Assembly: GCA_003184365.1 (NCBI GenBank)
Contig: NKYR01000047.1
Coordinates: forward strand, 186,001-250,000
From: Evernia prunastri
Lineage: Eukaryota; Ascomycota; Lecanoromycetes; Lecanorales; Parmeliaceae
DNA length: 64,000 nucleotides
Direction of reading: 5' to 3'
Shown: piece by piece, positions 45,446 to 57,039 of the stretch
How positions within the stretch are numbered: the first letter of the stretch is position 1
Layout: every line of letters starts with the position of its first letter
Notes under the pieces: generated by a model
What the model was told of the DNA's origin: nothing
Database searches by the model: none
The model's input: the letters and a program-made list of their open reading frames with translations, nothing else
Program-made: the position numbers and the translations under genes

Positions 45446-46946
45446 CTAGCTCTGAAAGGTGATCGAGATGCCGTGCAGGCCCCAGCCGAAAGCGTTCTTC
45501 TCGGCTGCTCCCGTGGCGATGCGCGTTGCCACTTTATCGAGGATTTGCTGGGCGACATTTGCGGGGGCTGTGGAGGGCGAGGATGGTCCTTGGGTGAGGA
45601 ATGTGGTGGCGATGTTGGCGAAAGTCCAGAGACGGCTTAAGAAGGTGGCTCTGAGGTTGATCCCGGTGCATTGAGGGTGGTGGGTCAAGGCAGTGGCTGC
45701 GTTGTAGGGGGTTGAGCCTTTAGGGGGAAATTATTAGACGAAGAAGAGGCTTGTGAAGCGAGGGGTGTCGGTGTTGCATGTGCGAAGGAAAATAGCAGAT
45801 TGAGAATGGCGAGCGGCAATGGAAGGTAGGTGAGAGATTTGAGAAGCTGGGGCTGTTTAGGGTTACCCAAGCTCTTCGAGAATCTCAGACATCGAGAAGA
45901 GTAGGAATCCTTCTTGACATACGGGAGGTTGAAGACGAAATAGAACTCCGCAACTTCCTCAATGCACAAGGACAGAAGACAAGCGGCAAGCTCTGTAACG
46001 ACGAGGAAGCTGACACTAAGCATCCAATACATAAACTAAGAAGTAAGAACTTAGGAAGATAAAACACATAAACACAACCAATGCCGCTTATTTCTCGGGG
46101 AAAGCACGTCGTCAAAACATGCACAGCCGGGCTATCTGCGTGGCGAGAATAATATTCCGCGCGATCGCACAAGCATGTGAGATCCTTTTCCGATGAGACA
46201 ACCCACTCAATTCAGCCCAGGGCCCTTAGACTAATCCTAGGTAGCTGATCCACGCACCCCAAATGATACACACCCGACCATCGCCATCCGCCCGGGGTCA
46301 GGCCGCCGTAGAAAGCGGACTGGAACGCTGTGGCGAGGGTCCTTGGGGAGCACGGAGTCAGCACAGGGTTATACGGAGCGACCCCCCGCCCCCCGCCCCA
46401 CCCCTCCCACCCCACTTCCACATCTACAAGGTCGAAGCGCCGCGTCGCAACGTGCTAAGGGGCGAGAAGGTTTTCCTTCGGCACAAACCTGTTCCGATGC
46501 CGACGATCTTGGAGACCGAAGCCAGCCATGAAAGAGGCACACAGCGGTGATGCTTACGCCGGCGGAGAAGAGGACGGCGCGGACATCTGCAAGGGCGGAA
46601 GTCGGTCAGTCATTCGGTTCATCGGATGCGTTTCGAGTCGACGGCTTTCGGTTCCCAGAACTCACCGGGCTTCTTGAAAAACTCGAGAACGTGCTTTTTT
46701 TTTGGCGTATGTCATGAGGAGCGTTGATGGTTTGCTGGTTGAAGCCGCGCTCGTGGATGAGATTGCCGAACCAGGCGACGAGGTTGGTGAAGTTTGCAGG
46801 GTGGAGGTTCTGTAGGTCAAGAGGAGGAGGAGGAGGAGGCAGCTTGTCTTGTGACTGGGTACTTGTGGCTTGAATTTGTTAGAAGGTAGGGTTGGTGGAT
46901 TGAAGGGTTCGGTACTGAGGTTAGACGAAATTGATTGCTGGCTCAA
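45446..46946 (-). pseudogene. degraded multi-exon membrane-protein gene, family unknown
   Basis: On the minus strand several protein-like segments follow each other. These are LHPANFTNLVAWFGNLIHER (about 46800-46740), then MTYAKKK and VLEFFKKP in two other frames around an A9 run (about 46685-46695), DVRAVLFSAG after a consensus intron (about 46590-46560), LATAFQSAFYGGLTPGGWRW (about 46350-46290), FLVVTELAACLLSLCIEEVA with NLPYVKKD (about 46030-45910), and TGINLRATFLSRLWTFANIA to a stop at 45446. Typical GTGAGT/GTAAGC donors remain between them. The frame shifts around the A9 run and a phase mismatch before LATAFQ prevent one clean model. I read it as a recently broken gene, though assembly errors or an unusual splice pattern could also explain it. 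Confidence 0.5.
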
Positions 46947-47498
46947 GAGACCGCTCGTGTAGCTGCAGCTCCTGAAAAGTGAATGAGTGTGATATACATG
47001 TATCCCCTTTTGCCGGCCCTTTATCCACCCACAAGCTACAAGAATCGTCTGGAACAGGTTCTAAATGCCCCAGTGGTATCTAGGATGCCATTGACATGCC
47101 AAGAAAAGAAAAAGAAAAACCGGCAAATCTGACCAGGAAAATACTCTCACAAAATAAGACAGTGGTTCATCGCAATTGAATGCATTCTGGATAAGCTCTG
47201 TTTGATATTGGGAATGACCTATGTAGCATGCGTCTGCCAATTCAGATTCTTCTATCTACCTCTCATGCTGCTCATCAGACGTTGCTCATGGACAAGATCA
47301 TAGCTTGCTGTCTAGCTGTTTTGCTTGCGCCCTGTCTTGCGCAATACGCAATTGATCAGCATGACGTCCTTTAAAGCACAGCGAGTTCTACTCGGTCAAA
47401 AACGGGGAAAATGGCATCGGTAATACTCAGGACTCTCTCATCCCATGTAGATAGCAAAGTCACAAAATCCGCGTCAAACACAACGAAATGCTGGGGCG
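46947..47498. other. intergenic stretch
   Basis: No gene seen. It may contain the first exon of the degraded gene to the left and the 3' end of the flavoprotein gene. Confidence 0.35.
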
Positions 47499-48184
47499 TC
47501 ACTCACATTGCTGCAATTCGTCCTCGGTGAGCTCCCTAAGCTTATTGACCTTGGGCGCTGCGCCGGTGATAGCCCCCTTGATAATGTCCGCACCCCTCCC
47601 CAGCGATGAGCCCGTAGCAATCGCGTATGTTGCCGTCAGAGCCTTGACCTTGATGACACCAATCCTCGGGTCTTCCGGTCCTCCATCATGCGTGCCGTCC
47701 TCCAAGTCGCCAAGCCACGCTTTCAGAGCAGGAGAATAGTATTTCCGGATGGTCTCACGGTCAGTGACAATGTCGGCTTCGCCGGAGACAGAGGCCCATT
47801 CGCCGGTGGGATTGAGGAAGGCGATGTTGATCTTGGGTTCGGACTTGAGATCATCGGTTTTGCCGGACTCGGTGTTGGTGTGGAAAAGGAGGTCAACGCC
47901 GCCACCTTCCTGCGATGGCGCAAGCGGTCAGCTCCGGGATCTTGTGGACGTCAGGCCAGGTGGGCTCCGGGATCGTTGGAACCTACCTTGGCTGCCAAGG
48001 CCATGCATCTGGATGTGAGGAGACCACTGCTTTCGATCCGTGTGGTCATCATGCCGAATTTGCAGGATTGCATGAAGGTTACCAGATCCTCAACCTTCTC
48101 TTTCAGATCCGGGTTTGTGAGGTTTGTGGCCTTGTAAGGATCGGCGGGCTTATCATCGGGCACATTGGCGTTGCTGAAAGACAT
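47499..48184 (-). CDS. bli-3-like FMN-binding split-barrel protein
   Basis: General-stress-type flavoprotein of the pyridoxamine-phosphate-oxidase-like fold, related to Neurospora blue-light-induced bli-3. Exons 48184-47987 and 47909-47499 code for 202 residues, the usual length. It has LKEKVEDLVTFMQSCKFGMM, then TSRCMALAAKEGGGVDLLF formed across the 77-nt intron, then INIAFLNPTGEWASVSGEA and the C-terminal EDPRIGVIKVKALTATYAI. Such proteins bind FMN or F420-like cofactors; the reaction here is unknown. The frame stays open upstream to 48436 (or Met at 48361). That would add a basic, Ser/Thr-rich leader ending RPFSSTLSSK, which looks like a mitochondrial presequence. The C-terminal end may include one more intron. 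Confidence 0.85.
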
Positions 48185-49156
48185 TTTGGAGGAAAGTGTG
48201 GATGAAAAGGGTCGAATGGAATGCGTAGATTGTAGATTTGTGGTGATAGTGGGATGGTGATGTCTGGATGAAGCTTTTGTAAGCAGGGAGAATGCACGGA
48301 GGGATGATGACGTTGAAAGTGGGGTGATGTATATTTTTGAGAGACAGATGAGGGTTCGCATTTCCTCTTTCCTCAAAGCTGAATATACGTGAGAGGTAAG
48401 GTAATTGGGAAATGTAATTGACAGTTGGATGCTCACCTGGTCTCAAATGCTTGACTTTTGAATTGTTGGAGCTTGACGTGTTTCGAACGATAGGAATTCA
48501 GAGTCCTGGTCGTGGCACTCACTTATTTTAGAAATAGCAACTCGTATCGAGCTACCTTACTTTATTTACATAGAGTAAGGTACATGAGGTACTCAGAACT
48601 CTAAGGTAGTAGAAGCAGCTTAAACAAACACGAATACGAATCTCCCAGCCGAGCCAGCCATGATCAAGAGATGGGGGCTAATCGTAGCCCCCACTATTCG
48701 CTTCGTTCATAACGATTATTAGACCGGCAGGGTGAGCATATTCCAGTCCCACCATCTCCCGAATACATGCGACTCGTTGGGTGTGAAACGAATACGCTCA
48801 GCATGGTATGCAAGGACTTCATCAGGGGTGAAATGCTGATATCTTCAGCATATGCAACCTCCTCCCCTGTGGTCCCGACGCTTGTCTTCCACCTGCCTGA
48901 TCGTATCCTGCCGGGCATACTCCGTAGCATCTGAAACGAATACGCTCGAAGCGACCGTCTTCATTTCAGAATGCCTTATCTAATATGAGCGTTCAGGAAG
49001 TCTATAAGTATTGAACATTATCCCGCTGGGAAATTCGTCGTGCGCACTCACCGCATACAAAAACTTTGGTGCTGAAAGATTGTCATTATTATAAAGTAAA
49101 AATTTTGCTTCATCCACAACAATCTCCTTGCTGCTCATAATACGCAACCCATCACC
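48185..49156. other. intergenic region between divergent flavoprotein genes
   Basis: 972 bp between the bli-3-like gene (minus) and the FAD monooxygenase (plus). Apart from the possible N-terminal extension of the first, no gene is seen. Confidence 0.4.
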
Positions 49157-50413
49157 ATGTCAAAGCTCCGCGTCCTTATCAGCGGTGCCTCTGTGGCTGG
49201 ACCGGCACTTGCCTACTGGCTCGTCCGCGCAGGATGCAAAGTAACAATCGTCGAGCGCGCTCCGAGCCTTCGAATCGCCGGTCAAGGACTTGACGTCCGC
49301 GATACCGCTCGAGATGTGATAAAGCGCATGGGCATCTTCGACCGCCTGCGGGACAAAAGCTCGCACGAGGAAGGCATCGAGTTCCTCGACAGCAAGGAAC
49401 GTTGCTTTGCGCGCTTTGGCGTCGACGAATCCGGCAAGGGCGATAGCATGACCTGCGACATTGAGATTCTCAGAGGAGAAATGGCAAGGATTCTCGTCGA
49501 TGTCACAAAGGACGACGTCTCCTACATTTTCGGCGATATGGTCGAGAGTCTGAAAGAAACAGACAAGGAGGTCGACGTGAGCTTTGCCAACGGCACACCG
49601 ACCACAGCTTTCGACTTGGTAGTCGCTGCAGATGGCATTGGCTCGAAGATCCGGAGTATAGCCTTTGGGAGTGATGCTTCTTACGTCAGATCTCTGCACT
49701 CTTACATCTCGTACTTCTCCATTCCACCCACCGATACAGACACGAAGTGGTCGAGGGTTCACTGGCTCAAGGGGGGTCGGTGCATGGTAATGCGACCAGA
49801 CAATGTAGGCCGGACCAGGGCTTTCCTGATGCTTACAGCCTACGAGAAGTCAGACGAAAGACTTATCCGACTTGAAAAGGCTTCGAAAGAGGGTATCTCA
49901 GCGCAAAAGCTTGTGGTCGATGAGCTTTTCCAAGACGCTGACTGGGAGGCTTCTCGGATATTGAAGGGTATGCACGAGTCCGATGACTTTTACATGCAAC
50001 ATGTCGGACAGGTGCGATTGGATCGCTGGTCGAACGGTCGTGTGACCGTGGTCGGTGACGCGGGTTATGCTCCTTCACCATTTACCGGCATGGGTACATC
50101 GCTTTCTTTTATTGGCGCATACATCCTTGCAGGCGAGATATCTCGACAGCCGGAAAACATTCCCGCGGCGCTGAAGTCCTACGAACGCGTTCTACGCCCA
50201 TACGTTGAGAGCATCCAGAAGCTGCCTCCTGGCATACCTTGGGCCGTCAATCCTCAATCGGCACTGGGCATCAGAGTGCTTGAAACTGTCGTTTGGGGTG
50301 CGGGGCTGCTATCGGCGACGGGGCTTGTTACCTTGTTCTCGAAACTCGCAGCATATCTTCCAATTGGTGGAGACTCGTTCAAGTTGCCAGATTATGAGGC
50401 GTTCAAGCAGTAG
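49157..50413 (+). CDS. FAD-dependent monooxygenase (aromatic hydroxylase type)
   Basis: Class A flavin monooxygenase of 418 residues in one exon. It has the Rossmann FAD-binding SGASVAGPALAYWLVRAG (about residues 9-26, with Ser-Gly-Ala in place of the first two Gly), an Arg-containing GQGLDVRDTAR, the DG motif VVAADGIGSKIR (about 157-168), and the GD motif VVGDAGYAPSPFTGMG (about 297-312). The layout resembles TetX/Rdc-like and other small fungal aromatic hydroxylases. A hydrophobic stretch near residues 375-400 (VVWGAGLLSATGLVTLF) may associate with membrane. The substrate is unknown; there is no biosynthetic core enzyme next to it. No defects are seen. Confidence 0.88.
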   Translation: MSKLRVLISGASVAGPALAYWLVRAGCKVTIVERAPSLRIAGQGLDVRDTARDVIKRMGIFDRLRDKSSHEEGIEFLDSKERCFARFGVDESGKGDSMTCDIEILRGEMARILVDVTKDDVSYIFGDMVESLKETDKEVDVSFANGTPTTAFDLVVAADGIGSKIRSIAFGSDASYVRSLHSYISYFSIPPTDTDTKWSRVHWLKGGRCMVMRPDNVGRTRAFLMLTAYEKSDERLIRLEKASKEGISAQKLVVDELFQDADWEASRILKGMHESDDFYMQHVGQVRLDRWSNGRVTVVGDAGYAPSPFTGMGTSLSFIGAYILAGEISRQPENIPAALKSYERVLRPYVESIQKLPPGIPWAVNPQSALGIRVLETVVWGAGLLSATGLVTLFSKLAAYLPIGGDSFKLPDYEAFKQ

Positions 50414-53400
50414 GGTTTAGTCCAACACATTACTTTCATAGCATATTCCAGACACACTCTTCTCAAAGTTAGATATATGTGTATCGGCATCACGTGCTCA
50501 TGCATGCTCATCAACATGGAGAGCATCACATCGCATCCAGTGATATTTGATAGTCCTCAGGGGTCGAGCTTCGCTACATTGCGCTATTCGGCCAATTTTC
50601 CAACAGACCTGGGCTGAATACTGCATGCTTGGAGCGACAGAGCAGGGAGGCGGAATTTGGCACAAGTGAGATTGAGACAGCTAGAATCGAGATGCCCAAA
50701 CCCCACCAAGAAAGAGAAGCACACGTCAACTCTAGTTGAGCCTCATTCGCTCATGCGTCCCGACGTCTTTAGACGCAGAGCCTCGCCGGCAGACTCCCTA
50801 CAGTCGCTTTCACGCTAGCAACATAGCAGCTGCTGTCGTGCTGCTCCCCATCACCCGTGCTGTGCAAAGCTCGCGACCTCAGTGCCTCTCTGTCCTTTCG
50901 CCATGTACGGCCAGGCTTCGGCTCATCAGCCCGGCCACTTCGCCAAGACCGTCCAAACGCTTGGTGGCATCAGGAAGGCGTTGAAAGACACAAGCGCTGC
51001 TGCTGCAGATCAGGAAAAGACAGTCGAACAGCTGGACCCCCTCAGCGCGAAGAGCCATCCTTGTAGCATTGCTGCGAGGTACAAACGCAGCGGCAGGCCT
51101 AAATGGTTGATCCGAGGACTCTACTACGACGGCATTACCTCCACCTGCGGGAATCAAGGTCGTTGGAGGAATTCTCAGCGGGGCACAGCAGGGGTGATAG
51201 ATGATGTCTGGGAAATCAGCTAGCGGACCATCAGCTATATTCTAGCGGATGGGAACAAGGAGTCGGCTAGCTACATGAAAGATTGGCGGAGCAATCATGA
51301 ATAAGAATGGTAGAGTATGGATGGAAGGCACGGGACAATAAGCGAACACCCTGACAGAGACAGCTAGAAGTGATTCCGAGTGGGGCAACCGGTTGACGGT
51401 CAGATGGGCGCAGGGACTATCGTCATGTGCTGGATCTACTAAGTGACGCTGTGACCCTTCGCTTCTTCCATTCTGTTCTGAAAAGTAGCACCCACGGCGG
51501 CGCATCGATTCGATTAAAGCAATTCCATCAGCGTCACCTGTGATCCTTTACCATCGAGATAATGGACTACGCCGTGAGTTAAAATCCAGCGTGGCAAAGT
51601 TTTTGTGACAGACGTCAAACATGTGGAAGTGAATGGATGCTTTGATCCCTGCAAACAAGGGACTTTGTGGTTTAGATGGCTAAGAGCCCTACTTACAATC
51701 CAGCCGGATCACCCAACTGTTATCCCAACCTGACTGTTACAAAGTCAACCCTGCACAACACCTTCTTCGGCTGCAATTTCATTGTCAGCGTCTTAGCATT
51801 GGTCGTATCGCTTCAAGGAGTTTGTGCAGCTTGGTTCGGTCGGAACGACCCTCGCCAAAGCAGAGCTATCATGATCTCGTGCTTGACCCACAATTGGTGT
51901 CAAAAGTCACGACCCACCAAAGATTTTAACAGGTTATAACAGTAAACCAAAATCGAAGTTCGAAGTCATGAATATTTTTCTTCTACGAAGCTCTGTTACT
52001 TTTTCCTTTACGCATTTCTTAGGGGCAATCACCCAAATACAACCCGAATCTTTCTACCAAATTCACTGTATCATAAGGACTGAAGATACAAAACCACGGT
52101 TTATTACAGGTGAAAAGAAGCTGTTCGAGAAAATTTAGTGACAAATTGTTTCTTTTCAGGATTATGGCCCTGAAATGTCCAGAACATTTGATTTAAATCC
52201 TAAATCATCATCAGATTACATGTGAAGGCAACCCAGATAAATCGACAGAAGCCTATTCAGGACCCCATATTTGCTTTTACCAGCTACGGCTGGGTTAAGC
52301 TCGAAGTCTAATGACTTTTGAGCTTCCTACTCCTGGGATATTATGAGTCCCTGGTGTGGTGATGGAGGGCCACGGCACAAAGACTGCAAAGTTCCAAGTC
52401 GAAGTCAGGACGTTGCTGTGAGCAGGGTTCGCTGCCTCTCGACAACAGGCGGCAAGGAATCTCGATAAAGGGTGGCGCGTCTCGCTCTTAAAAGGCTGCC
52501 CGAGTCGTGATTACGCGGATGTTCGGAATAGAAGAGCGAGGACAAGAGTACCTAAGCTTTGAAGGCTGGGACTCTTTCCAATGGATGTATCCATAAGCCT
52601 GAGCCAGGGATTGGCCACGAGATAAGCCCCAGTAGGCAGGTCTGCTGACAAGATAGGGTTGCAGCTGTACCTTTACGAGTCCTCCAAGTATTGACACCTA
52701 AGACTAAAAGGGTTTTCCCCTTGCTGAAAGCTCTTACCAAGCTGGGTTCGTGTGACAACAACGAACTATTGGGCGCCTTACTCAAGTAACATTTTAAGAT
52801 TTGAAGGATTGAGCGTTCAAGACTACCACCTTTCTGATTACGTCTCAACCATGGAGAAGGTGCTTTTGAATAACCAGGTATGATTGAGATATTTTGGAAA
52901 GATTGATTGATTATCCTAGAGCTTCCCTGGAGCGGCTCATATATACCATACAAATTGAGTGTTTGGCTAGACAATATGGCTGGGAGGGCCGGTAGGAGGC
53001 TGGTAATCAACACCAAGAACCAGCAAATCACATACTTTTTCAACAGGTGCAACCGGTGGTTCCAGCTGACCTGGAGGAGGGACAGCCTACCCATCTACTT
53101 TTCAAGCAATCCATATGGGAAACATGTATTCAGGATATGGGCAACAGGCCGTGGGTCGATTGTCACCAAAGTCTCAGCTTCAGACTTCACGGTCCCTTGG
53201 GCCTCATTTCATCCGCCCTTGCTGCCAAGCAGATGAACGACAGCAGCCTGCAAAGCATAATCGATGTCTATCATTCATGATGCTCACGCAACAGCAGCAT
53301 CATAGGGATGGACCTATGCATTGGGAACAGTCCAGCACCAAACAGAAATCTCTGGTTTTATAACTCCAGACTCTCTCAAAAGAAGGATCGACGTACCAAG

Positions 53401-54538
53401 GTAAGTCACGTGAGCTAACTTTCTTCCCATATGACTTACTTTATGGTCAGGACACAAAGTAAAGACAATGACTCCCATCTATGCAAAGTATCTTCAGGGA
53501 CTCCAGTCTCGAGCTGGCACTCTTCTTAGCTGATGCCAATAGTCGGAAAGTCGAAAAGCAAGGTTTGTGCAGAGCAACTCTTTGACTAGCACAATCGATT
53601 CTCTATACACTCCTGCTAAAACTACGGTATAACTACCCTGTCAGCTTCTATTTTCATATATGTCAGCAATGATCCTCCTCAAATCTTCTCTCATAGACTA
53701 CAGCATCTGTTGAAGTCCACTTCTTGCAAAAGCAGCATACGTCATGTTTGTCACGTCATCCATCCTCTATCTCAGCCCGTCAAGGTTGGTGAGGCTGTTG
53801 TATCATCTCAAATCGTGTATGGAAATAGTCTTTAAGAGTCTAGGCTCTACCTGTCTCCAAAATATTGGAGCTTGTTGACCCTCAAGCAAGGAGTCTTCAC
53901 CCATCCAGCTAATCTCTGCGACAGGTATCCGGTCCACATACACTACCGACAAAGGGAGCTTTTACTTGGCTTTGAATGCCGAAGAACAGCTGGAACTGGA
54001 AACTAAAGGTCACAAAACCGGCATCGACTACTGTAGACCAAAGCTAGGCTGTTACGTTCAGTAGACAGAATCCCAATCCAGCATCCATCACAAACATCGG
54101 GCTTGTCGTACGACAATCCCAATCCCAAACCGCCAACAGGACCATTGGTGTCATCCTTAGCGTCTCCAAGCTTACCATCTTTCCTAGAGTTCTCGCTTGA
54201 TTCCACCAAAAGCCTTGGCCAAAAGCCAGAGCACTTCGATTTCATACCTACCGAGGTGCAACATATCAATTGCCCGGAAGAACATGAGTTTGGAAGCATC
54301 TTCACACGTTGTAAGATCTACTGTTTGTCTTTGGCCAAATGCTCCGTCCTAATTGCGCTGGTGCCTGGTGAACAAAATTTCATCATGCCGTGTTTTGCGA
54401 CAACGTGTCATTTCCCGATCTAGGCGCACAGGCAGCAACGAAATGACATTTGTATATATGCACCTCATCAGAAACCACAAAAATACATTCCATCGACTCT
54501 TCCCCATTCCCCTCCCCTCAACACCCTCACAACCAACC
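50414..54538. other. 4.1-kb gene-poor region with weak coding relics
   Basis: No gene is supported. A 113-codon plus-strand frame (50882-51223) has TVQTLGGIRKALKDTSAAAA, vaguely like the N-terminal helical domain of fungal STAND proteins. At 52552-53094 (minus) and 52907-53363 (plus) long frames overlap on opposite strands and none has a family signal. About 51950-52250 is AT-rich. It may be an old insertion or a set of decayed genes. Confidence 0.35.
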
Positions 54539-55078
54539 ATGCACCTCCCTCCAAAACCAACCCCACCAAACCCAAACCCAAACCCACCCACATCTCCTCC
54601 CCCCCTCCTCGCCCTCCCCCCCGAAATCCACCTCCTCATCCACTCCCACCTCCCCTACCCCGACGCCCTCGCCCTCAAGCACGCCAGCCCCCGCCTCTAC
54701 GCCCTCGTCCGCACCCCCGTCTCGCTCAAAGTCGCCTGGCTGCTCTCGCGGCGCGCGCGCGACCTGCCCGCGCCCCGGGACGCGCCCTGCGCCTTGGGGA
54801 GCGACGGGGCGTTTTGCGGCGGCGGGGGCGGGCGCGTGAGAAGGATCATGGAGGAGAGGCGGAGGCACGGGGAGTGTGAGGGGGGGAGGGAGGGGGGGTG
54901 CGAGGTTGTGGTTGGGGGGAGCTGTGGTGGGGGCGGTGAGAGGGGGAGGACGGGAGGGAGAAGGGGGTTGGGATTGGGGTTGGGATTGCGGGCGTGGGTG
55001 GTTGGGTTAATGCTGATGGAGTTTATTGTCAGTTTGTACGTTGCAATCAGGTGGTTTTCTTCAGTGGACATGCATTGA
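54539..55078 (+). CDS. small F-box protein with C-terminal membrane helix
   Basis: Single exon, 179 residues from the Met at 54539. The N-terminus is Pro-rich (PPKPTPPNPNPNPPTSPPP). An F-box follows at residues about 22-65: LLALPPEIHLLIHSHLPYPD, then LALKHASPRLYALV. The middle is Gly/Arg-rich and low-complexity. A hydrophobic segment (WVVGLMLMEFIVSLYVAIRW) sits just before the stop and looks like a tail anchor. Fungal F-box proteins of this size with a C-terminal helix exist, but no partner can be named. The frame is open upstream to 54353, but that part is unlike coding sequence. Convergent with the next gene, 83 bp away. Confidence 0.65.
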   Translation: MHLPPKPTPPNPNPNPPTSPPPLLALPPEIHLLIHSHLPYPDALALKHASPRLYALVRTPVSLKVAWLLSRRARDLPAPRDAPCALGSDGAFCGGGGGRVRRIMEERRRHGECEGGREGGCEVVVGGSCGGGGERGRTGGRRGLGLGLGLRAWVVGLMLMEFIVSLYVAIRWFSSVDMH

Positions 55079-55161
55079 GCTGCGTTGACTTCATTTCACT
55101 TACTCTGTCGAGGACTTAACAAACTCTCTCAACCCCCAACTCAACACCCACGGGACCCCCC

Positions 55162-56439
55162 TCAAAACCACTCCTGCCACTCCTCATGCAGATTCTTCAA
55201 CTCGCCCAAATCTCTTACAAGCTCCTCCTCGAACCCCTCATGAGCCCTCTCCATCTCATCCAAGACCTCCTCGTCGTCCGCCTCCTCCTCCTCCTCCTCA
55301 TCCCCAACAGCCGTACTGCAATCACTCCCCCCATCATCACCATCCCCATCCGCCGCCGCCGCCGCGCGGCGCTCCTCAGCCTCCAACATCTCAATCTCCC
55401 ACTCGTCATCCTCCTCCGTCGCCCCGTCCACCGAGCACCGATGCGGCCCCGTGGACCAATACCGCGCGCTATCACGGTATTCATCGCACCACCAAGCTGT
55501 AAAATACCGCACGCGCGTGACGACCGGCGCGACGAAGCGCACCGCTTTTCCCCTCCGCGTCGTGGCGGCGTTCTCGCCCGCCTCTGACGGCTCATCGGCA
55601 TCGGCATCGCACGGCGTTTCCGCGGGCGTGAGACCCCAGCTGCCGGCCTCGCGCTGCTCCTCGTGCGGCGTGTCGCACTCGCAGTACTGACCCGGCGACG
55701 CCATCGGGTAGCGCTGGTAAGAGTCCCCCGCCCGGGCCACCGTGGCGTCGCGGTAGCGGCAGTAGGGTTCCGAGCCGCGCGAGGAGGCTTCGGTGATCCG
55801 GGCGCGGCGCAGGACCATTAGTTTGAAGGCTTCCGTTTCCATGAGGTGCAGCGTTCGTTTCAGCGAGGATGCATCGGTTGGCTCGTTCTGGGAGCGGTCG
55901 TCGTCGTCCGTGTCCATTGCTGGCTCTGGTTCTTCTTGACTCTCGTGCGCGATGCCGGCGAGCATGTCTCGAAGCAAGCCCACCGTCTCGACGTCCCCCT
56001 TCGTCGGCGCGTCTTCGTTCCACGACCACTGGATCAGATCCAGTCGCGCCCGAAGGCCGTCCAGGACGCGAGGGTCCGGGATCTTGGGGAACTCCAGCAC
56101 CTCGTCGCACCCGGGCTGCCCGCAGGTGAAGAGATGTGGGGCCGGCGTCCATCGTCTGTCGCCGAAGAGGTTGGAGCATTCGAGTATCGAGCCTACGCTG
56201 GGGACGTGGCCGCAGGGGAATCGCTTACCTTTGGTCTCGTCTGGCATGGGGACGTCGGGCAAGCCGTTAAGGAAGGAGATCAGGGGCGGGATCTGCGATC
56301 TTGGAGTTGGCTCGTTCGGGAGCTCCCGATCGGTTTCGAGGTGAGATGGGCTGTTGTCTGGCAGCCAAATCTGCACGAGTTGGGGTAGGAGTAGCATGCA
56401 CGTGATTCCGGAAGACCGGAGTTCGTTTGTTGTGGCCAT
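55162..56439 (-). CDS. cysteine-containing fungal protein, paralogue A of a local pair
   Basis: Single exon, 425 residues; I do not recognise the family. Near the N-terminus is FPCGHVPSVGSILECSNLFGD with Cys76, His78 and Cys88, followed by FTCGQPGCDEVLEF with Cys106 and Cys111, a possible metal-binding set. Then come GLRARLDLIQWSWNEDAP (128-145) and PYCRYRDATVARAGDSYQRY with MASPGQYCECD. A conserved-looking KAVRFVAPVVTRVRYFTAW with CDEYRDSARYWSTGP follows. The C-terminal third is very acidic (Glu/Asp runs) with predicted coiled coil. The same blocks in the same order occur in the gene at 62803-64000. No signal peptide. The start gives an odd N-terminus; a later start is possible. Confidence 0.7.
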   Translation of the reverse strand: MATTNELRSSGITCMLLLPQLVQIWLPDNSPSHLETDRELPNEPTPRSQIPPLISFLNGLPDVPMPDETKGKRFPCGHVPSVGSILECSNLFGDRRWTPAPHLFTCGQPGCDEVLEFPKIPDPRVLDGLRARLDLIQWSWNEDAPTKGDVETVGLLRDMLAGIAHESQEEPEPAMDTDDDDRSQNEPTDASSLKRTLHLMETEAFKLMVLRRARITEASSRGSEPYCRYRDATVARAGDSYQRYPMASPGQYCECDTPHEEQREAGSWGLTPAETPCDADADEPSEAGENAATTRRGKAVRFVAPVVTRVRYFTAWWCDEYRDSARYWSTGPHRCSVDGATEEDDEWEIEMLEAEERRAAAAADGDGDDGGSDCSTAVGDEEEEEEADDEEVLDEMERAHEGFEEELVRDLGELKNLHEEWQEWF

Positions 56440-57039
56440 GGTTGGTTTGTTTAGGGTGTTGTTGAGTCACAGAAGGCGTTTATTGGAAGAATTTGAACAA
56501 AGGTGTTTGTTGGGGAGATCTAAAAGATGTAGAATATTCAGTGGAAGCAAATCGTTGAAGTATGCCCAACGACAAAACAATGCCTTTGCATTCTTTGAAC
56601 AAAGATACAACGGATGACAAGGGTAATAAAACCCCTTTGTACCGCCCTAAAACAGGCTGCCTTGTCCATTTGTACGATCCTACGGAACGAATCCATTGTT
56701 TCGTCAACTCGAGCCCGACATCTGATTATAGAGGCCATTTCGCACCCTTTTGTGCATGTGCGACTGACTCGTTGGGGAATAATAGCATAGAGCAGAGGAT
56801 ATTGATCCTTTCCAATTGTCTTGAAAAGTTAACATCTAGAATGGTTGAATCAAAGGAAGAAGCAAGCATAAGCGGTTCCCATCAAAGTGAATTAGAGGTG
56901 CAGCAATGACGAGAACCTTCCATCAGTACAGGAGAGGGGACGCGGCGGCTCTTTTTGGCAAAAGAGATGAATGAATCATATGGCAAGAGTAAAGAACCTC
57001 AGAGGACGTTCTACGTACCCCTCACCATCCCCAAACACC
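56440..57039. other. intergenic stretch
   Basis: Contains a 115-codon plus-strand open frame (56562-56909) with no known family. I see no other feature. Confidence 0.35.

Noticed and set aside
52552..53094. 180-codon minus-strand frame
   Set aside because: No family, overlaps plus-strand frames of similar length; kept only as part of the gene-poor region.
55186..56388. Plus-strand frames up to 180 codons opposite paralogue A
   Set aside because: Shadows of the minus-strand gene, whose blocks are repeated in paralogue B.
56562..56909. 115-codon plus-strand frame
   Set aside because: No recognisable domain; could be real but nothing in the sequence supports it.
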